Source of the DNA: Buchnera aphidicola str. G002 (Myzus persicae)
GTDB taxonomy: Bacteria; Pseudomonadota; Gammaproteobacteria; Enterobacterales; Enterobacteriaceae
NCBI RefSeq assembly: GCF_000521565.1
Contig: NZ_CP002701.1
Location: 1 to 64,000 of the forward strand
Reading direction: 5' to 3'
Length of the DNA: 64,000 nt
Shown here: in pieces, positions 26,368-36,780 of the stretch
Position numbering within the stretch: position 1 is the first letter of the stretch
How the letters are laid out: every line of letters begins with the position of its first letter
The notes under the pieces: model-generated
The model's input: the letters and a program-made list of their open reading frames with translations, nothing else
Told to the model about the DNA's origin: nothing
Database searches by the model: none
Translations under genes and position numbers: made by a program

Positions 26368-28194
26368 TTATTCTACTGTTACTGATTTAGCTAAATGTCT
26401 TGGTTGATCAATGTTTTTTCCTTTATTTAATGCAATATAATAAGCAAGTAATTGTAATGGGACTATATAAAAAATAGGTGCTATTAATTCTTCAATATAA
26501 GGCAGTTTTACAAGATGTATATTTTTTTCAACATTAAATTCTTGATCTGAAAAAATATAAATTACACCTTCTCTTGAATATATTTCTTTTATGTTTTTCT
26601 TTATTTTTTCTAAAAGTGAATTTTTTGGTGCAATGATAATAACCGGTATATTTTTATCAATTAAAGCCAGTGGACCATGTTTAAGTTCTCCAGCTGCATA
26701 TGCTTCAGCATGAATATAAGAAATCTCTTTTAGTTTTAAAGCTCCTTCCATTGCGATTGGATATTGTTCACCTCTCCCTAAAAACAATATGTTTTTTTTA
26801 TTAGATAATTTCTTGGCTATATTTTTAATTAATTCATTTTTTTTTAAAACTTCTTCTATTCTCTGAGGTAAAATATGTAATGTTTCTATAATTTTTTCTG
26901 CTATTTTATTTTCTTTTTTAAAATGTGCTATTTGAGCAACAAGCATGAGTAAAACAGTTAATTGAGTAGTAAAAGATTTTGTTGAAGCTACTCCTATTTC
27001 TATTCCAGCTCGAGTTAATATATAACTATCAGATTCTTTAACAAGAGAGGATCCTTCCATATTACATATAGTTAAATTTCCTAAATATCCAAATTTTTTA
27101 GAGTATCTCAATGCTGATAATGTATCAGCAGTTTCACCTGATTGCGATAAAGTGATTAAAAAACTTTTTTTTCTTATTGCTATTTTTCTAGAAGAAAATT
27201 CAGAAGCTATCTCAACGTCACAAGGAATCTTAGCGAATGCTTCAAACCAATATCTAGAAACCATAGCTGCATGATATGAAGTACCACAGGCGACCATTTG
27301 AATATGTTCTGCATAATAAAGAAGATTTTTTTTCTTGAATTGTAATTCTGAAAAATATATTGTATTATTTTTTTGTACACGATTTTTTAAAGTATTTCGA
27401 ATTGATGCTGGTTGTTCATAGATTTCTTTTTCCATATAATAAGAGTATTTTCCCTTCTTTATTGATTTATATTTTATATTAGATATAGTTTCTTTTCTTT
27501 TAATTTTAAAATTTTTTTTATTAAAAATATTAATTTCTTTTTTTTTAATAATAGCAATATCACCTTCTTCTAAGTATATAAAACGTTTTGTCAAATTTAA
27601 TAATGCAATTTGATCAGATGCTATAAAATTTTCTTCTATTCCTAATCCTATTACTAATGGACTACCAGATCTAGCTGCTATTAATCGTGTTGGATTATTT
27701 TTATCTATTACTACCATACTATAGTTTCCATATAACTGTTTTATACTATTTTGTATAACTTGTTCAATAGATTCTTTTTTTTTGTTTTGTTCCCAATGTA
27801 ATAGATGTGCAATTGCTTCTGTATCAGTATCAGAATAAAATATATATCCTTTTTTTTGTAAAAAAATGCGTAATACCGAATAATTTTCGATAGTTCCATT
27901 ATGAACCACAATAATATTTTTAGAAACATGTGGATGAGTGTTTGCTTTTGAAATTTTGCCATGAGTAGCCCATCTAGTGTGAGCAACACCAATGTGACCT
28001 AATATTTTTTTTTTCTGTATTTTTCTAATAAGTTCATCTACTTTTCCGATACATCGAATTCTTACCATATTATTGTCATGATCAATTATAGCTAATCCTG
28101 AAGAATCATATCCTCGATATTCTAATTTTTTAATACCATCAATAAGAATATTCATAATATTACGTTGTGTTATTGCAGCAAAAATGCCACACAT
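26368..28194 (-). CDS. glmS: glutamine--fructose-6-phosphate aminotransferase
   Basis: Makes glucosamine-6-phosphate from fructose-6-phosphate and glutamine, the first step to UDP-GlcNAc for peptidoglycan. 608 residues (E. coli 609). The nucleophile Cys2 follows the initiator Met (MCGIFAA); [11 protein letters not shown] and HTRWATHG mark the glutaminase domain; two SIS domains contain ACGTSYHA and [11 protein letters not shown]; ends [13 protein letters not shown]. Preceded on the same strand by glmU, as in E. coli, but the pair has moved away from atpC. Confidence 0.97.
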   Translation of the reverse strand: MCGIFAAITQRNIMNILIDGIKKLEYRGYDSSGLAIIDHDNNMVRIRCIGKVDELIRKIQKKKILGHIGVAHTRWATHGKISKANTHPHVSKNIIVVHNGTIENYSVLRIFLQKKGYIFYSDTDTEAIAHLLHWEQNKKKESIEQVIQNSIKQLYGNYSMVVIDKNNPTRLIAARSGSPLVIGLGIEENFIASDQIALLNLTKRFIYLEEGDIAIIKKKEINIFNKKNFKIKRKETISNIKYKSIKKGKYSYYMEKEIYEQPASIRNTLKNRVQKNNTIYFSELQFKKKNLLYYAEHIQMVACGTSYHAAMVSRYWFEAFAKIPCDVEIASEFSSRKIAIRKKSFLITLSQSGETADTLSALRYSKKFGYLGNLTICNMEGSSLVKESDSYILTRAGIEIGVASTKSFTTQLTVLLMLVAQIAHFKKENKIAEKIIETLHILPQRIEEVLKKNELIKNIAKKLSNKKNILFLGRGEQYPIAMEGALKLKEISYIHAEAYAAGELKHGPLALIDKNIPVIIIAPKNSLLEKIKKNIKEIYSREGVIYIFSDQEFNVEKNIHLVKLPYIEELIAPIFYIVPLQLLAYYIALNKGKNIDQPRHLAKSVTVE

Positions 28195-28259
28195 ATATTG
28201 ATACCTTTTTAGTTTTTTATTAAAATAATTATATTTATAAAAAAATATAATAATTATTT

Positions 28260-29630
28260 TTAATTTAATTTACGAGGACGGATCCAATTTTTCTTATATT
28301 TTTGTTTTTTAGTGTTATAAACTAAACAAGGTGTATCAACATCTTTCATTAAAGTAGTACCAGCTGCAATAGTTGTATTTGCAGTAATTTTAATAGGTGC
28401 AATTAATTCTGTATTCGAACCAACTAAAACGTTATCACCAATAATAGTTTTTAATTTGTTTATTCCATCATAATTACATGTAATACTACCAGCTCCTATA
28501 TTAACTTGAGAACCAATTTCAGAATTTCCTAGATAACTCAAATGTTTTACTTTTGATTTTTTTTGTATAATAGTGTCTTTTGTTTCTACGAAATTACCTA
28601 TTTGTACATTTTTATCTAAACAAGTATTTTTTCTTAAATGAGCAAAAGGACCTATAATGCAATTTTTACCTATCTTGGTATTTTCTATAATAGTATATGG
28701 TTCAATAATTGTATTACTATCAATAATGGTATTTTTGATAATACATCCAACACCAATTTTGATATTATCACCTAAAATAATATTTCCTTCGAAAACAACA
28801 CCAGTATCTATTTCAATATTTTTTCCATGTTTTAATGTTCCTCTTAGAATAAAATGAGAAGAATCTTTTAATGTAACTCCAGATATTAATAATTTTTCAA
28901 TTTGTTTTTTTTGAATAATTTCTTCTAAAATAGATAATTGTAATTTATTGTTTATACCAAATATTTCTTCTTCTTTCAAAGGTTGTATTGTTTGAATTGA
29001 ACTACCTTCATCATATGCTAAAGCAATAATATCAGTGGCATAAAATTCTTTTTTTTTGTTTTTATTATTAATTTGTCCTAACCATCTTTTTAAATCTTTC
29101 CCATTAGCTATAAAAATGCCAGAATATATTTCCTTTATTTTTTTTTCTTTGTCGTTTGCATCTTGTTCTTCTACTATACTAATAACATGACCTTTTTTTC
29201 TTAAAACACGTCCATATCCATCAGGATTTTTTACTTTCATAGTTAATAAACTAATAGTTGATTTTTTTTTAGATTTTTCTAGTTTTTTGATTGATTCAAC
29301 TGAAACTAATGGTACATCTCCATATAAAACTAGTATATTTTCATTATCAGAAAATTTTTTTGAAGCTAAAAGTATAGCTTGTCCTGTTCCTTCTGGTTTT
29401 TCTTGTATCACCCATGTAATTGGAATTTCAGGAATATTAGATAATATAATTTCTTTTTCTGAATTATAAACTAATATGATTTTTTTAGGTTGGATAGATC
29501 GTGCTGTACTTACTATACGGTCTAAAATTGTTTGACCTCCTAAAAAATGTAATACTTTAGGATAATTAGATTCCATTCTAGTTCCTTTTCCAGCTGCTAG
29601 AATTACTACACTGATTTCTTTTTTTAACAT
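28260..29630 (-). CDS. glmU: bifunctional GlcN-1-P acetyltransferase / GlcNAc-1-P uridylyltransferase
   Basis: Last two steps to UDP-GlcNAc. 456 residues, as in E. coli. N-terminal uridylyltransferase domain with [20 protein letters not shown] and YGDVPLV; C-terminal left-handed beta-helix with hexapeptide repeats (for example [27 protein letters not shown]). Order glmU-glmS is ancestral, with 65 bases between. Several long T/A runs occur in the gene, but the frame is open. Confidence 0.97.
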   Translation of the reverse strand: MLKKEISVVILAAGKGTRMESNYPKVLHFLGGQTILDRIVSTARSIQPKKIILVYNSEKEIILSNIPEIPITWVIQEKPEGTGQAILLASKKFSDNENILVLYGDVPLVSVESIKKLEKSKKKSTISLLTMKVKNPDGYGRVLRKKGHVISIVEEQDANDKEKKIKEIYSGIFIANGKDLKRWLGQINNKNKKKEFYATDIIALAYDEGSSIQTIQPLKEEEIFGINNKLQLSILEEIIQKKQIEKLLISGVTLKDSSHFILRGTLKHGKNIEIDTGVVFEGNIILGDNIKIGVGCIIKNTIIDSNTIIEPYTIIENTKIGKNCIIGPFAHLRKNTCLDKNVQIGNFVETKDTIIQKKSKVKHLSYLGNSEIGSQVNIGAGSITCNYDGINKLKTIIGDNVLVGSNTELIAPIKITANTTIAAGTTLMKDVDTPCLVYNTKKQKYKKNWIRPRKLN

Positions 29631-29817
29631 AGAAAGCCTTTTTTTATAAAATTTTTAATAACATATTCATATTAATAAAAATATTTTTAAATTAAGTAAA
29701 AGTAATTATTAATTATATTTGATAAGTGATTTTTTTAGATATGTATATTATAGTATATGTTTATACAATGTATTTTTTTATAATAAAATATATTATATTT
29801 TCTTATAGGGTTATTTT

Positions 29818-30645
29818 ATGCATCAAATTATTTCAGTAGATTTAGATGGTACTTTACTTTCTCCAGAGAATCAAATTACGGAATATACTAAGAAAACGAT
29901 TCAGCTATTAGAAAAAAAATTTTATTTTATTCTTGCTTCAGGTCGTCATCATATAGATGTTTTACAGATTAGAGATATTTTAAATATCCAATCCTTTATG
30001 ATTACTTCTAATGGTGCTAAAGTTTATAATTTAAATAATGAGTTGATATTTAGTAGTGATTTAGATGAAGATATTTCTTTAAAACTTTGTAATATAGTGT
30101 ATTCAGATCAAGACATTATTACTCAAGTATATCAAAATAATCGATGGTATATAAATAACAACAAAATAGAGAATAACTTTTGTCCTGCTTTAACGAATTT
30201 AAAATACCAATATTTTGATTTAGACAATTTTAAATTTACTAATATTAGTAAGATTTTTTTTACAAGTAAAAATTATAAAAAATTATACAATATTGAGAAA
30301 AAAATTATTAATTGTTGGAGTGATAAAGTTAATATTAGTTTTTCAGTTTTAGGTTGTCTGGAAGTTATATCTAGAAAAACTTCAAAAGGTCATGGATTAA
30401 AATTAATATCTAATTTAATGGGTATTCCTTTAGATCATTTTATTTCTTTTGGAGATGGTATGAACGATGAAGATATGCTGCGTATTTCCGGAAAAGCCTA
30501 TATTATGAAAAATGCAGATACACGATTAAAAGCTGCATTACCAAAACTAGAAGTAATTGAAAGTAATAATAATAATGGAGTTGCAAGATGTTTAAACAGA
30601 ATGTTTATCAAAAATAATAATATACTAAAAAAATATAGAAAATAA
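29818..30645 (+). CDS. yigL: HAD-superfamily phosphatase YigL
   Basis: Cof-type HAD phosphatase; E. coli YigL acts on pyridoxal phosphate and sugar phosphates. 275 residues (E. coli 266). Motif I is VDLDGTLLSPENQ, followed by LASGRHHIDVLQIRD and MITSNGAKVYN, with the late motif ISFGDGMNDEDML binding Mg2+. Similarity to YigL is strong along the length, and the neighbour metR supports it, since yigL lies near metR-metE in E. coli. The substrate in this organism is unknown. Confidence 0.9.
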   Translation: MHQIISVDLDGTLLSPENQITEYTKKTIQLLEKKFYFILASGRHHIDVLQIRDILNIQSFMITSNGAKVYNLNNELIFSSDLDEDISLKLCNIVYSDQDIITQVYQNNRWYINNNKIENNFCPALTNLKYQYFDLDNFKFTNISKIFFTSKNYKKLYNIEKKIINCWSDKVNISFSVLGCLEVISRKTSKGHGLKLISNLMGIPLDHFISFGDGMNDEDMLRISGKAYIMKNADTRLKAALPKLEVIESNNNNGVARCLNRMFIKNNNILKKYRK

Positions 30646-30696
30646 TTTTATATTGTTCAGATAATATAATATTCAAGTATTTCAAAAATATTTTGA

Positions 30697-31602
30697 TTAT
30701 AATACATTACGAATAAATTTTAGATTAGTGCAAGCATGTAAGCGTATCGAACTAATGAAATTTTTTATCACTAACTCTTTTTGTTCACCGTTACGTGTAG
30801 CAGCATATAATCTTCCCCATATACCATTTCCTATTTTTTTTGTTACGATTAAACCTTGATGTTCAAAATTATCTACTACCCAATGAGGTAGTGCTGCAAT
30901 TCCCATTTGAGCTGATACCATTTGAATTAAAAGTAAGGTATTATTTACATTTTTAAAAATAGGTATAATACCAGCAGGTTGTAAAAAATGTTTCCATATA
31001 TCTAGTCTATGTCTTTCAATAGGATAAGTCATTAATATTTCAGACGCAAGATCTTCAGGAACGATATTATTTTTCTTTAAGACTAAAGGATGGTGAGGAG
31101 ATAAAACTAGACGTACTTCAAAATCAAACATTGGAACGTAAAATAAATTACTTCTAGGAAGTACTTCAGAAGTCAGTACGACATCTAATCTGCCTTGTTG
31201 TAGGAAAGGTTGAGGAGTAAATGTCATGTCTGAATAGAAATCTACTTCTACTTTCGGCCATTTTTTTTGGAAAATTTTTAATGCTGGCGTAAGCCACTGA
31301 ATACAACTATGACATTCAATAGCTAATCGAATAATCATATGATGTGAATCCGTACATTTTTGTATTGCATGATGTATTTTAGGTAATATTTCTTCAGATA
31401 GTTGAAGTAAAATTTTACCTTGAATTGTAAATTTTATAGGATTACTTTTTCTAAGGAATAATTTAAATCCTAATTTTTTTTCTAATTCATTACACTGATG
31501 CGATATTGCAGATTGTGTTTGATGAAGTTGAATTGCAGCTGCACTTAATGAGCCATTATTTTTCAATGCTTGCAGTGTTCGAAGATGTTTAATTTCAATC
31601 AT
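30697..31602 (-). CDS. metR: LysR-type regulator MetR
   Basis: Activator of metE and other methionine genes in E. coli, with homocysteine as co-effector. 301 residues (E. coli 317). N-terminal winged helix-turn-helix [36 protein letters not shown], then a substrate-binding-like domain. The frame is intact. Divergent from metE with a 142-base spacer, the E. coli arrangement. It is the only dedicated amino-acid regulator in the window. I see no clear TGAAnnnnnTTCA operator in the spacer. Confidence 0.95.
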   Translation of the reverse strand: MIEIKHLRTLQALKNNGSLSAAAIQLHQTQSAISHQCNELEKKLGFKLFLRKSNPIKFTIQGKILLQLSEEILPKIHHAIQKCTDSHHMIIRLAIECHSCIQWLTPALKIFQKKWPKVEVDFYSDMTFTPQPFLQQGRLDVVLTSEVLPRSNLFYVPMFDFEVRLVLSPHHPLVLKKNNIVPEDLASEILMTYPIERHRLDIWKHFLQPAGIIPIFKNVNNTLLLIQMVSAQMGIAALPHWVVDNFEHQGLIVTKKIGNGIWGRLYAATRNGEQKELVIKNFISSIRLHACTNLKFIRNVL

Positions 31603-31744
31603 GAGATTCCTTCATATTGAGAATTAACTATTTACGCTTGCTAATTTTCTTTAATACTAGAATTATAGATTATCTATTTTAAATAAATCAATTATAAATT
31701 CTTGATTAAATAATAATGTAATAACAAACAATAGGATATATAAA

Positions 31745-34006
31745 ATGGCAATTTTAAATCATACTCTCGGATTTCCAAGAATAGGTTTGAATCGTGAATT
31801 AAAAAAAGCTCAAGAAGATTATTGGTCTGGTAATATTTTACTTCAAGATTTATTATCAGTAGGTTATGAAATCAGAAAAAAAAATTGGAAACAACAAAAA
31901 GAATCTGGAATTAATTATATACCTGTTGGTGATTTTTCTTGGTATGACCATGTTTTAAGTACTAGTATGATGTTAGGAAATATTCCAGAAAGACATAATA
32001 TTGGAAAGTCTATTGATTTAGATTGCTTATTTAGAGTCGCACGAGGTTTTGCTCCTGATGTTGCTGCATCAGAAATGACCAAATGGTTTAATACTAATTA
32101 TCATTACATTGTTCCTGAATTTAATAAAGATAGAAGGTTAAAATTTTCTTGGAAACAAATTTTAGATGAAGTAGATGAAGCATTATTATTAGGTTATAAG
32201 GTAAAACCTATATTGTTGGGTCCAATTACGTATCTTTGGCTTGGAAAAGTAAAAGGAGAATATTTTGATCGTTTAGATCTTTTAAAAAATATCCTTCCAA
32301 TATATCAAGAAGTTTTAAAAGAATTATCACAACGAGATATTGAATTCGTTCAAATTGATGAGCCTGCTTTAGTTTTAGAATTACCTAAAAAATGGCAAGA
32401 AGCTTATTCTTATGCTTATAAAAAGTTAAATGGTACAACAAAACTATTATTAACGACTTATTTTGATAGTATTGAACATAATATAGATTTTATTCGTGTT
32501 TTGCCAGTTCAAGGCATTCATATTGATTTAGTTTTTGGAAAATATAATATAATTGATTTTAATTCTAAACTACCATCAGAATGGATCTTATCTTTAGGTG
32601 TTATTAATGGTCGTAATGTTTGGAAAGCTGATCTTGTAAAGTGGTTTGAAGCTGTTTCACAAATTTCTAAAAAGCGTAAAAATCTTTTAATTGGTTCTTC
32701 ATGCTCTCTTTTACATACACCAGTTGATTTAAAAACAGAAGAAAATTTAGACGAAGAAGTTAAACAATGGTTTTCATTTGCTGTACAAAAATGTACAGAA
32801 TTATCATTATTATCAAATGCTTTAAATAATCATTATATTGATGATATTACAAAATGGAGTAAACCTATTTATCAACGCAGTTTTTCTAAAAGAGTACATA
32901 AAATAGAAGTAGAAAATCGTTTGTCTAGTATTTCAACTAATGAATTTCAACGTATGAATTCTTATGATGTACGTGCTATAGAACAAAATAAAAAGTTTAA
33001 TTTACCTGTTTTGCCAACAACTACTATTGGATCTTTTCCTCAAACTATTGCAATAAGAAAATTACGACGTGATTTTAAATTAGGATTAATTAATAAAGAA
33101 AAATATTCTGAAAATATTAAGAAACATATTAAAAAAGTGATTAGAACACAAGAAGAATTAGATCTAGATGTTTTAGTACATGGAGAAGCTGAAAGAAATG
33201 ATATGGTAGAATATTTTGGTGAACATTTAGATGGATTTGTTTTTACAGATAATGGATGGGTACAAAGCTATGGTTCACGCTGTGTTAAACCTCCTGTTAT
33301 TATTGGTGATATTAGTCGCTCAAAACCAATTACTGTAGAATGGTCTAAATATGCTCAATCTTTAACAAAAAAACCAGTTAAAGGTATGTTGACTGGTCCA
33401 GTTACTATTTTATTTTGGTCTTTTCCTAGAGAAGATGTAGAACTAAAAAAAATTGCTATGCAAATTGCTTTAGCTTTACATGACGAAGTAATAGCTTTAG
33501 AAAAAGAAAAAATAGAAATTATTCAAATTGATGAACCCGCATTACGAGAAGGTTTGCCTCTACGTAAAAGTTTTTGGTCTGAGTATTTATCTTGGGCAGT
33601 GAATGCTTTTCGTTTGAGTGCATCAGGTGTAAAAAACACCACACAGATTCATACACATATGTGTTACTGTGAGTTTAATGATATTATGAATTCTATTGCT
33701 TTATTAGATGCTGATGTGATTACAATTGAAACAGCTCGTTCAGATATGGAATTATTAGAAGCATTTAGACAATTTCAGTATCCTAATGAAGTAGGTCCTG
33801 GTGTATATGATATTCATTCATCTAATATACCTAGTATTGAATCAATCACTAGTTTATTAACTAAAGCTATAAAATGCATCCCTGTTAAACGTCTATGGGT
33901 TAATCCTGATTGTGGTTTAAAAACACGTAACTGGGTAGAAACTATGCTAGCATTAAAAAACATGGTTGAAGCTACAAAATTATTAAGAGAAAAAATTAAA
34001 AAATAA
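31745..34006 (+). CDS. metE: cobalamin-independent methionine synthase
   Basis: Transfers a methyl group from 5-methyl-THF-triglutamate to homocysteine, the last step of methionine synthesis, in the cytosol. 753 residues, as in E. coli. Two barrel domains; the C-terminal one carries the zinc ligands in HTHMCYCEF (His, Cys), an acidic ligand downstream and VNPDCGLKT (Cys). N-terminus [21 protein letters not shown] matches. Works with metF at 50591 and is probably controlled by metR next door. A terminator follows. Confidence 0.98.
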   Translation: MAILNHTLGFPRIGLNRELKKAQEDYWSGNILLQDLLSVGYEIRKKNWKQQKESGINYIPVGDFSWYDHVLSTSMMLGNIPERHNIGKSIDLDCLFRVARGFAPDVAASEMTKWFNTNYHYIVPEFNKDRRLKFSWKQILDEVDEALLLGYKVKPILLGPITYLWLGKVKGEYFDRLDLLKNILPIYQEVLKELSQRDIEFVQIDEPALVLELPKKWQEAYSYAYKKLNGTTKLLLTTYFDSIEHNIDFIRVLPVQGIHIDLVFGKYNIIDFNSKLPSEWILSLGVINGRNVWKADLVKWFEAVSQISKKRKNLLIGSSCSLLHTPVDLKTEENLDEEVKQWFSFAVQKCTELSLLSNALNNHYIDDITKWSKPIYQRSFSKRVHKIEVENRLSSISTNEFQRMNSYDVRAIEQNKKFNLPVLPTTTIGSFPQTIAIRKLRRDFKLGLINKEKYSENIKKHIKKVIRTQEELDLDVLVHGEAERNDMVEYFGEHLDGFVFTDNGWVQSYGSRCVKPPVIIGDISRSKPITVEWSKYAQSLTKKPVKGMLTGPVTILFWSFPREDVELKKIAMQIALALHDEVIALEKEKIEIIQIDEPALREGLPLRKSFWSEYLSWAVNAFRLSASGVKNTTQIHTHMCYCEFNDIMNSIALLDADVITIETARSDMELLEAFRQFQYPNEVGPGVYDIHSSNIPSIESITSLLTKAIKCIPVKRLWVNPDCGLKTRNWVETMLALKNMVEATKLLREKIKK

Positions 34007-34057
34007 TTATTTTATTCAGATTAATTTATTTTTAAGATTATTATATAAATTAATATT

Positions 34058-34101
34058 AAATCATCTTTTAGATTGTTTTATGTACATCTAAACGATGATT
34101 T
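34058..34101. terminator. terminator between convergent metE and purH
   Basis: AAATCATC (34058-34065) pairs with GATGATTT (34094-34101), and TTTAGAT (34067-34073) with ATCTAAA (34086-34092), joined by a single T-C mismatch: 15 pairs, 12-base loop. It is AU-rich but long, and lies between two gene ends. Confidence 0.7.
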
Positions 34102-34175
34102 AATAATCACAATTTTAGAGCTAATTACAAAATTAAAAAAATAAGAGAATAGAGAATCATAATATATTCTATATA

Positions 34176-35753
34176 TTAATGTTTAAAATGTCGTTGATTA
34201 GTAAAAATCATTGCTATATTATAATCATTTGCAGTTTGTATGATTTCTTCATCACGTATAGATCCTCCTGGTTGAACAATACAACTAATCCCAACTGAAG
34301 CAGCACTATCAATGCCATCTCTAAATGGGAAAAAAGCATCAGAAGCCATAGTTGCTCCTATGACATTAAAACCTTGATCTTTCACTTTAATATTAGCTAA
34401 TTTGGTAGAATAGATTCTACTCATTTGACCAGCACCTATTCCTATAGTTACTTGATTACGACCGTACACAATTGCATTAGATTTTACAAATCTAGCTATT
34501 TTCCAACAAAAAATAGCGTCTGTTAATTCTTGTTTTGTTGGATTTCTTTTTGTAACAAATTTCCATTTTTTATAATCTATATTATTATAATCATGTTCTT
34601 GTATGAGTAATCCATTAGTAATTTTTTTAAAATCTAGTCCTTTTTTAGTTTTTTTTATTTTTCCACTAACTAGTATTCTTATATTTTTTTTTTCTTTTAA
34701 TATTTTCAACGCTGATGTTTTTATTTCAGGTATAATAATCACTTCTACAAATTGTTTTTTAATGATTTCTTGAGCTGTTTTACTATCTAATACTGAGTTA
34801 AAAGCAACTATACCTCCAAATGCTGAAATAGGATCAGCTTGATACGCTAGTAGATAGGATTCTAAAAGACTGTTACTGACTGCAACACCGCAAGGATTAT
34901 CATGTTTTACAATTACACATGCTGGTTTCGTAAATTCTTTTACACATTCTAATGCTGTATCAGCATCAGATATATTATTATATGATAAACATTTTCCTTG
35001 AATTTGATTAGAACTACTAATTGTTCCTGATGTTAATATTTCACTTTCTACATAAAAAGATGCTTTTTGATGTTGATTTTCTCCATATCTTAAATCTTGT
35101 TTTTTTATAAAAGAAAAATTTATTTTTTTTGGAAATAAATTATTTTGATTATCGGTTTTAAAAGTATTTTTTTTTGTAAAAAATTGTGAAATAATTTTTT
35201 CATAACTAAATGTATATTGGAACGCTTTATCAGCCAAATAGAATCTTTTTTCTATATTCATAGTATTATTATGAATAGAATTTATAATTAATGGAATGTC
35301 AGATAAATCTACTACGACTATAACATTTTTATAATTTTTTGCAGCAGCACGGATAAGTGTCGGTCCACCGATATCAATATTATTTATAATATCATCTATA
35401 TTATTTTCCTTAACAAATTGTTCTTTTTCAAAAGGATAGAAATTTACGATCACCATATCTATTGGAATAATATCATATAATTTCATAATTTCTTGATCTT
35501 GATCTTGTCTCCTTAAAATACTAGCCATTAATTTGGGATGTAATGTTTTTACGCGTCCATCCATTATTTCCGGAAATTTAGTATAATCTGAGATTTCTGT
35601 AACAGAAATTTTATTTTTTCGTAAAAATTTTGAAGTTCCTCCAGTTGAAAATAGATCAATTTTATTTTTTATTAATGTTTTTGCTATTTCTACAATATTA
35701 GCTTTATCTGAAACACTAATTAAAGCGTTTTTTATGACGTTAACAAATGGCAT
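34176..35753 (-). CDS. purH: bifunctional AICAR transformylase / IMP cyclohydrolase
   Basis: Last two steps of purine synthesis, giving IMP. N-terminal cyclohydrolase domain (ALISVSDKANIVEIAKTL, GRVKTLHPKLMA) and C-terminal transformylase domain with the catalytic VKHDNPCGVAV. I start at the ATG at 35753 (MPFVNVIKNALISVSDK), giving 525 residues against 529 in E. coli; the frame stays open for 32 more codons upstream, but those code for a low-complexity stretch with no family match. No strong ribosome-binding site is seen at either start. purD, which follows purH in E. coli, is not next to it. Confidence 0.96.
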   Translation of the reverse strand: MPFVNVIKNALISVSDKANIVEIAKTLIKNKIDLFSTGGTSKFLRKNKISVTEISDYTKFPEIMDGRVKTLHPKLMASILRRQDQDQEIMKLYDIIPIDMVIVNFYPFEKEQFVKENNIDDIINNIDIGGPTLIRAAAKNYKNVIVVVDLSDIPLIINSIHNNTMNIEKRFYLADKAFQYTFSYEKIISQFFTKKNTFKTDNQNNLFPKKINFSFIKKQDLRYGENQHQKASFYVESEILTSGTISSSNQIQGKCLSYNNISDADTALECVKEFTKPACVIVKHDNPCGVAVSNSLLESYLLAYQADPISAFGGIVAFNSVLDSKTAQEIIKKQFVEVIIIPEIKTSALKILKEKKNIRILVSGKIKKTKKGLDFKKITNGLLIQEHDYNNIDYKKWKFVTKRNPTKQELTDAIFCWKIARFVKSNAIVYGRNQVTIGIGAGQMSRIYSTKLANIKVKDQGFNVIGATMASDAFFPFRDGIDSAASVGISCIVQPGGSIRDEEIIQTANDYNIAMIFTNQRHFKH

Positions 35754-35881
35754 AATAGGTTTGGTCTTTTTAAAAAAATAAATATATTTATAATATAAAA
35801 TAAAAGTATTCTTGTATGATTGAATTAATGTAAAATTAAGTGTTTTCAAAAACTATACAAGATATAATAATTTTTTTATCA

Positions 35882-35896
35882 GGGGCAATGTGCCCC
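35882..35896. terminator. GC-rich hairpin between hupA and purH
   Basis: GGGGCA (35882-35887), a three-base loop and TGCCCC (35891-35896) form a compact GC-only stem, striking in this AT-rich DNA. It lies downstream of hupA on the minus strand. No U tract follows on that strand, so it may protect the hupA 3' end rather than terminate. Confidence 0.55.
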
Positions 35897-35926
35897 CTTT
35901 AATACTTCATTGGTAGTTTTTAAAAA

Positions 35927-36199
35927 TCATTTAATTGCATTTTTTAATGTTTTACCGGATGTAAAACTAGGAACTTTAGTAGCGGGAATTTGTATTTCTT
36001 TTCCTGTTTGAGGGTTTCGTCCTGTACGAGATGCTCTTAAGTTAACTTTAAAAGTACCAAATCCAACTATTTGTACAGATTCTCCTTGTTTTAAAGATTC
36101 TATAATAGTAGATAGTGTTGCTTCTAAAGTAGATTTAGCTTGTATTTTAGATAAATTAGATTTTTTAGAAATGATATTAATTAATTGAGTTTTATTCAT
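35927..36199 (-). CDS. hupA: DNA-binding protein HU-alpha
   Basis: Small nucleoid protein that bends and compacts DNA. I start at the ATG at 36199, giving 90 residues beginning [13 protein letters not shown], the same length and start as E. coli HupA; AAGGA lies just upstream. Seven more in-frame codons upstream are unlikely to be used. The DNA-binding arm [24 protein letters not shown] is intact. Confidence 0.97.
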   Translation of the reverse strand: MNKTQLINIISKKSNLSKIQAKSTLEATLSTIIESLKQGESVQIVGFGTFKVNLRASRTGRNPQTGKEIQIPATKVPSFTSGKTLKNAIK

Positions 36200-36780
36200 T
36201 ATTTTTCCTTTTTTATTCAAATGAAAAAATTAATAATGTATTTGATATTTTTATAAATTTAGATAGAAACATTTATATGAAAAATATGTTTTTTTATGTC
36301 TTTTTTTATATATATTGGATATAAAAGAACATAAAAATAAAGAAAAGCAGATTGAAAAATTATTAACTAAAAAAAATTAATATATAATATGTCTGATAAT
36401 AATTTAAAAAATACTATATAAATTATAGATATCTTTTAAAAATAAATATTTTTATTTAAAAGTATTAATTGATATAAGTATTTTTATAGTAAAAATTAAA
36501 AACATTAGAAAATATATACTTATTATGTTGAAGAAATATTATTTTAAATAACAGTAATTATGTTCAACAGAATTTTATTATTTTTTTTCATTAATAAACA
36601 ATATGATTAGATAATTAATATTTGAATAAATATTAATTTTGACTTGTTATAATATTATGTTAAACATCTTTTTTAATATTTCATCATACTGATTTATGTA
36701 CTTATTAATCAATACAAATTATTAGTTTTTTACTTTGGCTGCTTTTCAGAGCAGCCATAATTTAGATATATTTTAAAATA
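36200..36780. other. long gene-free spacer between hupA and rpoC
   Basis: 581 bases of almost pure A/T with no credible reading frame or RNA gene. It includes the hupA promoter region, which I cannot place, and the rpoC hairpin at 36736-36757. In E. coli, genes such as the thi cluster lie between rpoC and hupA; this is probably the worn-down remains of that DNA. No recognisable pseudogene is left. Confidence 0.6.
36736..36757 (-). terminator. hairpin after rpoC
   Basis: TGGCTGCT (36736-36743) pairs perfectly with AGCAGCCA (36750-36757) around a six-base loop. It lies 24 bases past the rpoC stop, the place for the terminator of the long ribosomal/RNA-polymerase transcript. The sequence after it on the minus strand is A-rich rather than U-rich. 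Confidence 0.65.

Noticed and set aside
31603-31744. MetR or MetJ operators before metE
   Set aside because: No TGAAnnnnnTTCA and no AGACGTCT-like repeats on either strand.
35754-35849. 32-codon N-terminal extension of PurH
   Set aside because: Tyr/Phe/Lys-rich low-complexity sequence with no family counterpart; the internal ATG gives a normal length.
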